The translations under genes and the position numbers were made by a program. This document shows, one piece after another, positions 1-13,620 of a stretch of DNA of 64,000 nt (positions are counted from its first letter, which is position 1; each line of letters starts with the position of its first letter). This DNA comes from Spodoptera frugiperda (lineage: Eukaryota; Arthropoda; Insecta; Lepidoptera; Noctuidae). The stretch is from the NCBI RefSeq assembly GCF_023101765.2, contig NC_064238.1, forward strand, positions 3,656,001 through 3,720,000, read 5' to 3'. Under the pieces are notes generated by a model that did not search any database, was not told where the DNA came from, and was given only the letters and a program-made list of their open reading frames with translations.

Positions 1-1250
1 TCACTTTAGATATCATATCGTCGAAAAACTTTTAGTGTCGCTTGGTACTTCTTGACTTAGATATAAAACAATTGCCGCTGATTGGTCTAATAATACTAAG
101 GCTGAGTTTCCACAGGAACTGGGCTGCACGGAGCTGATCAGGGACTTATAAAAATTGTCTGGTCTCGTATGCTGCATACATGTCTCATTTTCGCTCTGAT
201 GCACTGGGAATACTTAGTGTTGGGAAGATTTAAATGTATTGTTAATACATCCTTTAAAATTATGCAAAACCTACACACTCGAATGTTCCATGTTACAAGT
301 AAAGCTACTCTTTATTGAATAGTGGACTTATCTTCATACTTACAAACAAAACTACAATATCTACGGAAAGGTCCAAAATGCCATTAATAAATAATAATAC
401 AGTCGATCCGATTGTAACCCAAGACTTACATTTAGGAGTGACGCTCCCTCTCACTACACTAACGAGGTAAAGTCTGCGTTGCTAAGCAACCAGAACAGCT
501 AATTAGGGATAACGGAATTACTACTCGTATAGATAAATATACCAATTAATGTTTATTGTTAAGATATTTTACTTATATGAAGGACTAAGTGATATTCGTG
601 GCTTCACTCGCTTGTATTACCTAAGCATGTAGCTTAGGTATTGCCCGGATCGAATTAAGTACTGTTTAGTTTTTCGACATACTAAGTAATTATCCTTTAG
701 ATGTATTGTAACAAACTCGATCTTTTGTCGAGTGGTCGCAAATGAGGTAAGCGCAAGATCTCGCTTGAGTGTAACCCATTAGTCGACCATAATTATTATT
801 GTTCGATTTTTTTAAATTTTAAACGGTAACCGAAGTCTTTTGACACTAAACCTATCACATAAGAGTATTTACAATAGTACACCGCCCTATAGTTCTATAA
901 ATTTCTGAATGTTTGTCCTTTGTGTTTTTTGGTATTCTATAGAGATTAACTAACTCTTCGGGGCTATATAATTGTCTTGTAAATATATGTTTACAGTTCC
1001 AACTCTATCCGAATGCGGATAGAAATCAGTATTTCACTCAAGCCGACTGCCATCTGGCCCAAACAACCCAACTTGGAACATAAATCTTTCTTTGAACGAA
1101 TGACGCTAATTGTGATACTACTATTACTTACTTAATTGGAAACTTCAATATCAATTGTAGGTTTAACAAAATATTTATTTATTTATGTTTAATGTGAAAT
1201 ATAAGTAAAAATTACTGCCTTGTTGCTCGAGACTGCATCATTGGTCGAGC
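1..1250. other. Intergenic, no gene seen
   Basis: AT-rich. Short hairpin at about 619-639 (acctaagc, 5-base gap, gcttaggt) and a possible decayed SINE head at 728-790 (cgagtggtcgcaaatgagg). Nothing else recognised. Confidence 0.6.
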
Positions 1251-1251
1251 T

Positions 1252-1415
1252 TGCGTCGTTGGTCGAGTGATCGCAAGTGCGACTGCCGGATAAGGGGTCT
1301 CGGGTTCGATTCTCGGGTCGGGTAAATTATTACTGGGCTATTTTTGGCTTTTTGAAAATTTCCCAGTAGTAGCACTGAGTCTGGAATTGTGCCCAGTATG
1401 CCCAGTATACTAAAA
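1252..1415 (+). mobile_element. SINE family A, truncated at the 3' side
   Basis: A box TGGTCGAGTGA at 1260-1270 and B box GGTTCGATTCT at 1303-1313, followed by tcgggtcgggtaaattatta and the gcactgagtctggaattgtg body. A further partial head (ttggtcgagc) sits directly upstream at about 1251. The tail block is missing. Confidence 0.7.
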
Positions 1416-1854
1416 TATCTAGAGTGTGGCAACATTACAAACAACATAGCAAATTAAACAACACCATATCCAGCTTTTTATTTATAATCCATCTTATACA
1501 ATTTAGATTTTACAGTCCTGTAACAATATAATACCTAAGTTTAACATCATGCATTTAATACAATCATAAAACTTAGTATTTAGAAATACATTATACTTGA
1601 TACTTATATAATTTACAGTAGAGTTACGGATAAAATATCATGTGGCCTGTGAACCCTACTCCTGGGAAGGTTTGCAGCTGCTTTCGAAATAATAGTTCCC
1701 ATTTTGATTTAGGAACGAAGGAAATATATGGAGAGCTTGGTATAATTCTTGTCGTGAAAGCGGCTAATGGATGGTTTTCATTTTTGTGGTTAACAGTTGG
1801 CGCCACTGTAGTATTATGTCTTGTAGGATTACTAAAGACATGATTGTAGGAGCT

Positions 1855-2000
1855 GTGTTCCTGTCGGATGAAAACTGTCCTATCATCCAAGTCAACTCAT
1901 GCCTTATGTGTATTCCAAATTTAATCAAAATCTGTTTATTAGTTTCAGCATGATTGACGGATAAAAATCTAAACAAACTTTTACATTTATAGTGTGTGAT
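1855..2000 (+). mobile_element. RTE-type retroelement 3' tail
   Basis: gttcctgtcggatgaaaact, ccaagtcaactcatgcctta, and tccaaatttaatcaaaatct to acttttacatttatagtgtg. Same family as 24657-24834. Confidence 0.55.
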
Positions 2001-2388
2001 AAAGCAAATCTCTTAAAAACCTGCGCAATATTTCTCTTCAAATGAACATTCAGACTCAATCAAAAGTAACAAATAAAATATTTGTACTAATAGTATAAAA
2101 ATCAAGTCTAACTATTTACTACGCATCATATGGACCGGGGACAATCTATAGCGTCAATACGTATGCTGCAGTAAAGTATGTATATTTCGACTCAAAATGT
2201 CAATATGAGATACCATTTCAGTTGATGTGAATGCTTGCCGTCGTGGCTTTATTACTACTGAAAGACACGCATATAGAGAACTCATAAAATATATAAAGTA
2301 TTGCCAACTAGTTCGACTCAAGACGTTCGAATTTATGACGTTTTAATCTCCAATGCTGATATTGCCTTGCATTAAGTTTTACATTCTT

Positions 2389-2550
2389 GGGCCTTAGTAC
2401 GAGTTTGCTTTTACGTTTATTGAGATCGAAATGAGAGAACGTTCGACGCTGTGATTGGTTGGTTTATTGGAGCCGGCCACTCACAGCGCCGAACACCTTC
2501 TCGTTTCGATCTAGTTAAACGTGAAGAAAGTCAAAGTCGTACTAAGGCCC
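2389..2550. mobile_element. Fold-back MITE, copy 1
   Basis: Outer ends gggccttagtacgagtttgc and its imperfect complement near 2531-2550 (gtcgtactaaggccc). The whole 162-bp unit folds on itself around gattggttggtttattggag. Two relatives lie in the tetraspanin intron. Confidence 0.75.
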
Positions 2551-5500
2551 GTAGACTGTACGGTTTAGGCACACATTTTTTTTCGACAGGATTCTTTTTT
2601 AATTATTGTTTTTATAGTTTGATAGTTACCATTGTATGCTAGATCAACAGTCATTTTCATATATGCTACGTGTATCATGGCATAGATTCCAATTTATGTA
2701 GTGGACATTACATATTAAACGATTTTTCCTTTATTAGCCGTACATAAATATATTAAAAAGATATCGTGAACCACTTTTTATATTAGGGAACAGAGAGTAA
2801 AGTTCCCTAAGAAAAGGAGGATCCTCCGACCAGGCGTGGTGATCAGCCTGGCGGGCTTTCTGCCCAACTGTTGTTCGTTGGGATTTTTTATCCGTCTTAA
2901 TTCGCATGTAAACTTCATATGTGCGATGCAGGATATTTGTGACGTCATCCGTTGATTTGCTCGTCGATAGTCTATGTGCGACTTCTGTCATCTGTCACTT
3001 ATCAGAGTGTCACCACATTATATTCTTAGTTTTAAATGTCAACTTGATAGTATCAAACATATCGATAGCGACACGTTTTCGTTTGACAAATGCGTGAGTT
3101 GTAGCGATGATTCATTAAATAAAGAGCGTTTAATAGAATTTAACATATTATGTCGTTACGAGGGTAATTGCGCCATATCTCAAACAGCAGTTGGGCCTAT
3201 ATTCTGGTTTATGACGCTAGGTGGCGGTACGTGTACTGTCCAATGTACAGTCAGCATAAGTATTTTAGTAAGCAGGTAAAATAAAGATTTGCTTAGTATA
3301 GTCAAACAGTATCAATGGTTATAGATGTGGCTTGGTTAAAAATTATATAATTAAGGACAAATTATTATCTAACGAATAATTTGTATACAAAAACAATCAG
3401 ATGCCCATTTTATTCTACGAATAACAGTTTTCTGCCGATTGAATTATGGCTCTTTAGTATAATTTATTAACTTATTTAAAGGCATAGAAATCCAACAGCT
3501 GTATAATTTGATTAAATAATGAGTGTGTGTGGTATAATGTGACAAAAATGGCTACTGTCTCTGTGCCGAGTTGATCTTTATTTTCTTACCTGTACACTAG
3601 ATAACCGTGCTAACTGTACAATTGGCCTTATGCTGTGTACACAGTTGTCGGATCGAGATATTGTCTGCTATGCGGTGGCACTCTACAAATTGTATTTTAT
3701 TTTCTCCTGTCTACGTGCTTTATGTTCTAACTTAAAATATATGAACTGGAAATGTTTCGCAAATACCTCAGGTAGTTCTAGTGACATCTTGATATTTCAC
3801 GTTCGAAGTTTACGAATTGATATGTTGATAATGCATTCTGTATATATGTCTTATCTCTGCTACTTGTGCGATAAGAATCGGACTTTTGTACTGTTGTCGA
3901 CGTTTAGTTGGTGTTTTATAAAGAATGCGAACGTCTGATAAAATGTGCATTAAATAAGTTAAAGTAAACTTGTTACAAAATTTGATTGTGGAATCCAGAT
4001 AATGTTCTTAAATTACAAAAACGACCCAATAGATCTATAAAAATTTTAGTTGTTTTGAGATTTCTGTTACTCGAATTATTATAATCTTTTGTAACATAGG
4101 TGAATTACAAAATATTTTTTCTTCTAATTACCACCAAAAAATCTAGAGATACAATACATACATGTGTTTAATTTTGTAGATGGTATAATTATGGAAATTG
4201 TTTTATTTTCAGGTTATACCTGGCTGTTTTTTTGTATTTTCAGGTTATACCTGCCTATATAAGACCAGCTTTATCTCTGGCGAAATGGTAATTTATAATA
4301 CGACTGACAACTAGACTTTTGGGAATAAGTAGTCAAGCTCTGGGAATAAGAACCTTAAATATAATTATTTTTTGCGTGGGCGGTGGGCAAGACGTTGTAG
4401 GTGTAACTCTAAATTAATTCCTATGAAAGATAAAAGTAGGTATTTGGTGTTATTATAGTATTTGTTTTAAATTATTTTTTACTTAGAAAATTAAGCAATC
4501 TTTCTGCCTTTTGTTTCTTTTTTCTCTTGTTATCCTTATACATCAGTATTTTCATAATAAAGACGCTTACACACGCAAATTAACTCATATTAGTTCTTAT
4601 CCTTTCAGCTATAAGGTATATTTCATTTTAGAGATTAATATAAATATTTTCTTAGAAACTCGGTGTACTTTTGACATTTCATAACTTGTTCGGGGTTGTT
4701 TGTATAGGTATTTTATTGCTGTCGTTTTAATTGGCTCGCTTGTTAGAAACGATAACTAGTTTTCAAGTGATAATATTGGTACTATGTATTATTTTAAAGA
4801 TACTATTGTTCTTGTAGAGATTTCTCTGGAAATATTTGGGTAGAATAACGTACTGATATTACTCCGTAAAATATTGAGGGTGAGCTAGCCTATAAATGTT
4901 TATATTTACTTAGGTAGGTGAGTCTCTAAATGGTTTGAGACTTTCAGTACTCATAAGCATTTTTTTTCCAACAGTCCGCCCATCACATACTCTGGGTGTG
5001 CGGTCTCTGGCAATTTGAGCGTTACTCTATGTTAGATAATTTCATTGTTTCATCAGGTCTAGTTTCTTATACGGACCTTGTATAGTGGAAGCAAGTATAA
5101 CAGCTCACACATAGAACCCACTTAGTTTTAAGTCAAACTTCTCCCAGTTGTGCAGTCTCTTTTGTGCTTTTAGGCTTAAGTCATTCTGTCACCTGCAGTA
5201 AATTCACCGAGGGAAGTGGAAACTGTCGTTTTCTTTTTCTTCTCCTCTAATAATATCTTCTGGTTTATTTCGTTGTGGGATCCATGTTCCTGTAACGGGA
5301 GTATCAACGTGACCACATCAATAAAGAAGATTTATACCTGAAAGAATATTTAACATTAAGTGCGCACTAAAATGATCTATTAAGTGAATATCTAATCATT
5401 AACAATAACACAAGACTCAAAATTAAAGCAAACAATACTCAAGTATAATTAAAAGGGATACTTATATAGAATGGAATTGAAAATTAAAATATTCGTAGCC

Positions 5501-6575
5501 GCGATCAAAACACATTTGATTATACAACGGGGTAAATTAAATCTCACTTGGACGAAAGTACATCATAAAATAGCAAGGTAAGTAGCCGTCGAACATGTTA
5601 ATAACATTAAAATGTCCGTCCAAATGTTCTGGATTGTATTTAATTAAGCCAGAGGCCCTTTTGTTCAGCCCTTTGCGCGTGTATATGCCCCAAAGAGTTT
5701 TATGCCATGTTATTATTTTCAAACATTGTTCGAAATTGCTAGAAGATGAGGTTCTAAACTTAAATTTTATTGGTTTGACAGAAGTGTTTTATTTTTTTTT
5801 ATTTATTTAGTGCAAATGTATCTGGCTGTTTGAGGGTGATTCTTAAAAAAAACACTATATTGTTTACGGCGTCACTATCCTCAACCAACAGTTAACAATT
5901 CTGCCGATTGAAATTCAAAATTTGGTTTCAATAAATTAAAATGTGATACTGCTCTAAACCAATCCATACCACGATGCGTTAATAACGCGGGACAATAATG
6001 ATTTGTTAAATATAAGTTAAAGTTTTTTGAAGAATTACCTTAAGTAATAAATGGGTTGTTTTAATTACTGTAAAAAAGTGTAGGTGAGGCTTTTTATCCG
6101 TTTAAATAAACTGCAAAATTCATTTGAATGAAAAAGAAATATCATTTATAAAACCGAGATCAAATAAACGAGTTTATTATTTAGACTTTGATAAAGGTTT
6201 TAAGTTTCATTAGGTGAGCGAAGAAAAATTCTATTCCGCCCTAAGGGAGTAATACAAAAGAAAGTAATAACTAACCTTTTTAAAGAAAATAGGTTTGTTT
6301 AAAAAAACCTTTATTAAGTTTTTAGGTCAGCTCCATTTTTGAACTTGGGTAGGTACAGACCTACAAATTTTAATTAAGTCTCGTTCTAAAAAGTAAGTCT
6401 GTTTCGAAATTATCGTAAAGCGTCTGTTTTACTTGATTTGTTTTTGGAATATTTTTAATAGAAATGTGTTTTACTTTTTTGTGCCTACGATATTGCGTAA
6501 TATGGAAAATTTAGGTCGATAATTTTTTTATTGTATTGTCGTTCTAGGGTGCCTTGTTTACGTGGGTGTGTTCAG
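2551..6575. other. Intergenic, no gene seen
   Basis: AT-rich. A GC-richer island at 2790-2990 holds the palindrome GGAGGATCCTCC and a CRE-like TGACGTCA; the minus-strand 85-aa frame over it is unrecognised. Paired palindromes at 4210-4253. A moderately GC-rich stretch at 5030-5320 has no recognisable coding content. Confidence 0.55.
4210..4253. repeat. Two tandem CAGGTTATACCTG palindromes
   Basis: CAGGT-TAT-ACCTG occurs at 4210-4222 and again at 4241-4253, with shared upstream tattttc. The copies start 31 bases apart. Confidence 0.7.
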
Positions 6576-6660
6576 AACACATTGAACGCCGTGGTGGTCA
6601 CCGGTGACCAACGTTAGCGGAGGATTTACCTTCAACAGTTTTCTATTGGCAGTCAAAGAC
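6576..6660 (+). repeat. 85-bp dispersed repeat, copy 1
   Basis: Contains the perfect 14-base palindrome GGTCACCGGTGACC. Matches 41259-41343 with four substitutions and no gap, then similarity stops. Confidence 0.85.
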
Positions 6661-7212
6661 TAAATGTAGGTGAACTGATTCAATGTAATAATAGTTAGGT
6701 ATGTAAGGATTTATTTTTAAGAAACCACATAAATAACAGTGATATTATTTACTACAAAAGACACATATCATTAATCTTGTTTGTAAAACCTTTATTTTGT
6801 AATATTTATATTAAAAAAAATATATAGTTTCTGTTGTACTTATAAACTAGAGCTACAATTACTTACCGAACATCATCCTACTTACAAATCAATGATGTTA
6901 TCCTAGATACTTGAAGTAATGGTTCACTTATTACAACACAAGCGGGGCCGGGATTGAGGCGGAATGCAATTATATTGGGGCCCGAGGGACGACTAAATAT
7001 TTGGAAATCAATGGCGGTTACCATTAACAACTTTAGAGTAATGGAGATCAATATGTTTGGGTTGTAGCTTTCAGAATGTGTCTGTTTATTTTGATGTGGG
7101 AGGTGAGTTTCATGACATTAAATACCTTAAATAATACTTGCTTCGTCTTTTGTTCATTCATTTTAATCTTAATGAATGAAAATTGTTTATAGTTTTCAGT
7201 ACAAATTTTCTC

Positions 7213-7470
7213 GTTGGCTGAGTTGTCGTAAGTGCGACTACCGTGCAAGGGGTCGGGCAAAGCAAGGCTGGATTTTTTCGGTTTTTCGAAAAATTCTCAA
7301 TAGTAGCAGGGAATTTGGGAATGTGCCCAGTATATGGCAATAGGTTCACCACCTATTACATGGGACTTACAACATAAAATGTGGAATGTGGATGTAGATT
7401 GAATAGCGCCATAATGTGCATATCTGCCTACCCTTCGGGGACAGAATGCGTGTCGATATATGATATAATA
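7213..7470 (+). mobile_element. SINE family A, B box deleted
   Basis: Head ttggctgagttgtcgtaagt runs into aaggggtcgggcaaagcaag without the B box, then the body and the tail ctgcctacccttcggggaca. The deletion makes it incapable of internal Pol III initiation. Confidence 0.7.
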
Positions 7471-9420
7471 ACTTTCATATAACTTTCAATATTATAATAC
7501 TATTTTACTTATAGACAAACCCCGTTTAAACCTACAGACATACGTTACATATGCAAATGCATCTCCACGTCACGTGCACGTCACTAAGCTCGATATTCAG
7601 CTCTTCGCATCCAACCACTGCCAGCCACTTTGTGGATATCCTCACTCCACCCAGTTGTAGGGCGCTTTACACTGCGTATGCCTAGATGCGGTTTCCACTC
7701 CAAAACCTTACCACACCAACGGTCATCGATTCCCCAATACACATTTATATAAAGCTGTACATACATAAAATAAACATTCCCTCAATACATATATATAATG
7801 CAGTTAATTATTATCCCCATAGTCGATGCACTGCACGAATCAAATAGATACCTAATTGCCATGTAAATACTGCAGTATTTCTAACAACTCACACGGAACA
7901 GTTTAATTATCTGTCAGGTGAAACTGCTAGAAAAAACCTCGCCATTCTTTAGAGAAAATATTCTAGTTTACAATGAAAATATTCCCGAAAGGCAGAATAT
8001 TTATTCTACAGCTGGACTTGTCCCTAATTGTGTATCTTTCGCTGGAATTGTTTCAATTGTTTGTCTTACGAAGGATTGTCAAATTTGAATAATCAGAAGA
8101 ATCCGTTTCAAGGTCCTTTGGAGTTTCTCACGAGATTTTGCTTACATTTCTTAATAAAAGTTCTTGAGAAAACGTTGCGATGATTGCCTAGAATTCCAGA
8201 TTAGCTGATACTAGATTGTAATGGTTTGATAAAACGCTCGTTTGCATAGGAATCTTTAGGAGTTTACGTTTATATTACGATACTATAACTTTGTTAAATC
8301 AACTTGAAAGGTGAATTGTAGCTAATTATGTAAAAAGTGGATTTACCGTCTGCTGTGCAATGTAAGTTCCCGACATAATTGTATATTTAAGGTAAATATG
8401 TATTTTGCATGTAATTATATTATGACTGAATACTGAACTCATAGACATTTTGTAACACCTTTTATACTATAACTGTATTCATTGGCAAATAAATCCTTCG
8501 ACTTTGAATTTGTACATCATTGCTACTTAAACCCAGATACTTTTTTCAAAAATAGACCGCAAAAGGCTTTATTATAGCATATTAACACTTTAAAATTAAT
8601 ATAACACTCTTATCTAAATCCTGCATAGGTACAAACTGCCCAATTGCCGAAGCTTGCCAACTTTTCCCATTTGCGAGGGAACCTATTAAGGTCGTTTATC
8701 CCTTATCTCCATGGGACTGGCTAGATGGATCGCGCCATTATAAACCAATAATAGCGTACACATTCGTTGCAGATGTAGTAGTGAGCATGCACAGTAATTA
8801 CAGCCTTATTGTCCGCCTCGCTGTGTCTATCAACTAGATTTACCGTCACTTGTGGCGGAGAAACACAGCACGGATATTGAACAATTTCCTTGGTGAACAT
8901 AATTGCTTTAATTTCTTGCATACGTTGATTATATGCGCTGGCTAATATCCTTCTGATTCGAAAGCAATGGGCTCCCATTCCCGATCGGTGTGGCTGATTG
9001 GATTGCGTTTCCACTATTCTTAAAATGCAGTTACAGCTTATGAGTTTTACAAAAGTAGCAATAATGTAGATTGACTATGAGTTCTTCTAGACACATTTCC
9101 TTCAAACGAAATTCACACACTTGGGAGAATTTTATTTCGAGCTGCTCTGAGAAATGTATTCTGTATGTTGAGATTTTTTTTTGTTTTATTCGGTTTTACA
9201 ATAAAGGCGACGGGGAGACAAAAGAATGAGATTCGCTTCTTATTTATTATTTAACGTCAGAATAATAACATTTCTTTACTGTAAACTACGTTTGAATTGA
9301 ATGGAAGACGATACTGGACTTTTATCGTATTGGTTCAAAGAATATAATGTGATATTATTGTATATTATTCTTGTTATATCGTAAAATACTTAAGGAGAAA
9401 TCTATTCAGTACATCAAACA
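7471..9420. other. Intergenic, no gene seen
   Basis: The 97-aa minus-strand frame at 8721-9014 has no recognisable domain, no splice-linked neighbour and no clear coding bias, so it is not called. No repeats recognised. Confidence 0.5.
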
Positions 9421-9690
9421 GCCCGTTGGTCGAGTGGTAGCACGTACTAGTACCGGGTCAAGGGGTCTCAGGTTCGTTTCCAGGGTCGGGCAAAGTACTG
9501 CCGGGCTTTTTTCGGTTTTTCGGAAATTTCTCAGTTGTAGCAAGGAGTCTGGAATTGTGCCCCCCCCCCATTTCATATGGGACTTATAACACTAATGGTG
9601 AAAAGTGGCTGTAAATTATACAGTGGCATCACGTCCCGTAATGTACACATCTGCCTACCCCTTCGGGGATAAAAAGGCGTGACGATACAA
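9421..9690 (+). mobile_element. tRNA-derived SINE, family A (best copy)
   Basis: RNA polymerase III A box TGGTCGAGTGG (9427-9437) and B box GGTTCGTTTCC (9471-9481), then the body gggtcgggcaaagtactgcc and the tail with tctgcctaccccttcgggga. Of the style reported as abundant in noctuid moths. Not a functional tRNA: the rest of the cloverleaf is not maintained. Confidence 0.8.
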
Positions 9691-10097
9691 TACAATAAAC
9701 AGCTACATAATGTATAAACCTTGCGTGCAAAGTACTAGTTGTGTTACTAATCTCTGATAAGTCTAAACGCTAACATTAATATTCAATTAGGCACCAACCG
9801 AAAACCTAATTGATTAATTAATCAATTATGAATGATTTTGGTAATCCAGTTAACGTTTAATTGATACAATGTATACTTTGGGGATTAGTTAGTTTTCTCT
9901 TATTAATTTACGGACTTTTAAGAAATTATTTAGATCATATTGTATGTGTAATTTTATTTGTCATTCGTCAGAGGACGAACTTACTTTGGAAGGCTTACTA
10001 TGAAACGAGCAAGTTTAAGGTGCTTTTCGACAAGAGATGTGCTATGTTATGTTGTTGTGGGTGCGTCTGGCTTCCATCAATCAGATTCATTGGTAAA

Positions 10098-10175
10098 CAT
10101 AGCTTAGCAATAATGGAAACGGGTTCATCTATGATATATGTTTTTATATGGAAAGATGCGTGCTATGGTCATTCA
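10098..10175. repeat. MITE-like repeat, 'gctatg' family (copy 2, fragment)
   Basis: Shares tgtttttatatggaaagatg and gcgtgctat with the copy at 58380, with acatagcttagcaataatgg upstream. The 106-aa open frame over this region is not considered a gene. Confidence 0.5.
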
Positions 10176-10624
10176 CTATAGATTGTCGCGAAGCCGATTG
10201 CCGATTGAACCTAAAATTTTATGTTTAACTGTTGTAACTGTTCGACAATACAGATAGTAAACTTATACTTGCCAGAAAACACTAGATTATAAAAATGAAT
10301 TCAAGTATATCTGTTTCACCCCCTAGTATTTATACAATTTAGAAATTAGCAATGCACGTACCGGATAATGATAGCAAGCCGTTGCCATCGAAATTGATGG
10401 AGACCGAGTCAGGTTACATACACAGGGTTTGGGCAGACTGCCAAATAGAGGTCTGCAGGTCTAGTCTAGAAACTTATTACTTAGCCACTATGTACGAGAA
10501 CAGTGTGTCTTATTAAATGCATTATTACGATCTTGGTGAAATACTGCTCGTATGTAGAGTAAGTTTTAGGTATGGAACAGTTTTATTCCTTGTGAAAATT
10601 GTCACGAATTATTACAGACAGATG

Positions 10625-10818
10625 AGAGGCGCGGTGGCTTGGCAACTGGCTGCCGTACAACGCGTAGTGGGTTCGATTACCGCACGAAGCAATTCTTTGT
10701 GTGATCCACAAATAGTTTTTTCGGGTATGGGCGTCATGTGCATGTGAAATGATATGTTTGTTAACGCACCCACGACATAGGAGAAAAACCTAGTATGAGG
10801 CAGCGTTATTTTTAAATG
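10625..10818 (+). mobile_element. SINE family B
   Basis: Head aggcgcggtggcttggcaac, B box GGTTCGATTAC, body tgtgatccacaaatagtttt and taacgcacccacgacatagg. Nearly full length with scattered substitutions. Confidence 0.8.
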
Positions 10819-12950
10819 TAACAAAAATCACCAAATGTCCCAATAATATCATTTGAAAACAACCTAACTAAAACTAAATTCTTTTTCTTTTTCACAGACA
10901 ACAAAACAAATGTTAAAACAACAAATTGTTGTACTGTAGACGTTGATCCTAAACCTAATGCTATATTGAACCGATTCGGCAAGATTGAGATTTATAACCT
11001 GCACCTTTCAAACTAATGAAGTTCTATTGGTTCGATCGCATTTCTACTGACTTTAGTTCACAATAAATAACGGTTTTACTTCGCTTTTATTTAGTTTCTG
11101 TTTCAAAGGCAATGTTTTTCAATATTTAAAAGTTTTGCTTTGTAAAGTGCCTTTGTAGTGTGAGAATTGCTGTTTGTATTTACTATTCGATGCAAAATAC
11201 ATAATCGTTTTCTTTTTGGTTTAAAATAAATCATATATATCATATCAAAATAAATTCAAACATAGTAACTATGCTTCCTATACTTAGTTGGTAAATATAA
11301 TGAATGAGTTAAACAGTCAGTAAGTAAAATGTGGACAATTGGCAAAGTTTTTGTATTATACGACTGCGTGATGGAAAATAGAGAGGGGTGTGGTTTGTAT
11401 CGTGGTTTGTGAAATCCAGTTATGACATCTCCTCTTTTTATTAGCTTAGTGGTTAAACCAGATGGCTATGCAAATAGTTATGAATTAAAAAAATACTTAT
11501 CACAAAACTGTAAAGATGGCGTTGTAGCAACTAATGAGGAGCTAAATTATTAAAAGCTCAAAGATAAGACAAACTCAAAGATTAAAACCAGTCTCTTTAA
11601 AGTCAAAAACATCGCTAATTCGTATACGTGAGAGTCATACGAGACAAACATAATAATGTTTTACATTTTAGCTCGGATTCGCGTAAAGAGAAGTCAGAAG
11701 TTGTTTCTAAGTTTCCAAACAGCACCTACCAAGGTCTGAAGTAGATTAAGATTTGTATAGTCTCCCATCTGCGACCACTACAAGTTTTTGGGTTCCATGT
11801 TATAGAATTGAAAGGGTAACTAATTAAAGTTAGCGACCAGGTCGGCAAAGTATTTCAATACAAGTCCCAAGTAATTATAGCTGGCGGTAGTTTTATGCTA
11901 GAAGAGTTTTTTGGAATATTATTTTGGTATTGGTGCCTACAAGCGTAAATGGAAAGGGGTCTTTTATTTATTTCTGTGTTCCATAATTTGTTCTTAACTT
12001 ACAAATACAACGTATATATATCTATGTATATGTGTGTTACAATTTGTTCTTAATATTGTCACTAATATTTAATTGCACCATGTTTCTTCTTTAGGTATTG
12101 TCCATGCATAAGATGCTTGGAAGAAATCGCACTAATCGATTAGACCGCACATTGTACATTTGCCGAAATCTTATATTTCGCATAATCTGTTTAAATGGTA
12201 CACAAAAACCATATATCTATCTATTCTATCTATCTATACAAACAGCAAAATCCCTTAAGCCCAATTAATAAAAAAACTACTTACGGAACTAGAAAAACGA
12301 TCCAATGCAGTCACAGTCGGATTAAAACAAGAGGAAAGTAAACAAAGACCCAATCCTGGAACTTTGAACGTCAATCAAAATCTTCGTTAATGACTAACTT
12401 TGCCATTACGGGTTGTTTGGCTCGTATGGATGAACGTGCAGGGTCCCTCCCATAAGTCTATTACCAGGGCTTTGCCCACAAACCCGCCATTTCACGCCGT
12501 ATTCGATTGGGCTAATTGATCTCCACTTAGGAAACTAACTCCCTAGTGATTACGGAACTCCGGCTAATAGTGATTTAAATGCGTGTTTAGGATTATGTAC
12601 ACATGATGTTGTTTTTGTGAATTGTTCTCTGAGTTTCATTTGGGATATTGGAGTAATAATATATTACCTAATTATGTGTTAATCTAATCCCAATTTTAAA
12701 TATGTATGGCGTATTATTTTACAAAGTTGTTGTTGACGAAACGGTTTAAAATATTTTCAATTGTACATTATTAAATATGATTTGTGAATTAATATCATAA
12801 TCGTATTTTGAAAATAGCAGTTATCACCACCATCGTTATAGGCCTCATTAATAGCACGTTCTTTAATATATTTCCTGTATGATGTTTAGCGACAACGAAA
12901 TGTTTTTACAAAATGTAAAACATACCATTGTATTAAACTTTGCGCTACAC
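10819..12950. other. Intergenic, no gene seen
   Basis: A 20-base block, atccagttatgacatctcct (about 11414-11433), recurs at 26691-26710. A TCTA microsatellite lies at 12211, and a GC-richer patch at 12400-12560 may be conserved non-coding DNA. Nothing coding was recognised. Confidence 0.5.
12211..12238. repeat. TCTA microsatellite
   Basis: atatatctatctattctatc followed by tatctata: an interrupted (TCTA)n run of about 28 bases. Confidence 0.7.
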
Positions 12951-13109
12951 TAGGATTTTTTCCTGTATGAGTGCGTTTACAATCATACAAGTTCACATAC
13001 ATATCACACCCAAACCCGAAACAACAATTTGTGGATCACACAAAGAGTCACTCTTTTCGCTACACCTTGTGCGGTAGCGGTTGACTAGCTACCGCACTGA
13101 CCGTGCAGT
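12951..13109 (-). mobile_element. SINE family B, minus strand
   Basis: Tail taggattttttcctgtatga, body acaatttgtggatcacacaa, and a degenerate head at 13070-13109. The B box is damaged. Confidence 0.75.
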
Positions 13110-13387
13110 AGCATTAATACAAAATAATGAACACATATTATATTAAAGAAAAATAAATATTCAGAGAATACCTTAGCGTTTTATTATCAGTAATAAAACC
13201 TCCTTTATTGGATCAGTGATCGCAAACACGAGTAATGAGTACGAGTTATTTGAGTCCGATAATTGTGCATGGCATGGAAGACTACTATGGCTTGGGATTT
13301 ATAAATTAAACGGAGAAAATAGATATTTTTTTAAAGAAAATGAGTATAGAAAAACAAAATACTGTCAACGTAGTATGAACTTATGGA

Positions 13388-13440
13388 GGTCCATTGTCTC
13401 TGCTTACCCCCAAGGGAGACAGGCGTGAAGTTATGTATGT
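13388..13440 (+). repeat. SINE-like 3' tail fragment
   Basis: ccattgtctctgcttacccc and aagggagacaggcgtgaagt then tatgtatgta. Matches 44895-44946 in style; it is the 3' end of a moth SINE without its head. Confidence 0.5.
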
Positions 13441-13620
13441 AGTATGAACTACTATTTCACTTTTACGCCCCATTTTTTAAATCCAAACTTAAATCGTTTT
13501 GCTTTGTATTTGCGCTTGTAGACACTCAACCAACACAGCAACCAATTTGACATAATATTAGAAAAAGGTTTGAGAAATTGGACAAAACCAGGTCTGTCCG
13601 ATAAATATCTAGTTAATAAG

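Noticed and set aside
2734..2991. 85-aa minus-strand frame over a GC-richer island
   Set aside because: No recognised protein family; may be an old retroelement piece but cannot be supported.
8721..9014. 97-aa minus-strand frame with several cysteines
   Set aside because: Cysteines do not form a known zinc-finger spacing, and there is no context to support a gene.
9861..10181. 106-aa plus-strand frame
   Set aside because: Overlaps a MITE-like repeat at 10098-10175 and lacks any recognisable domain.
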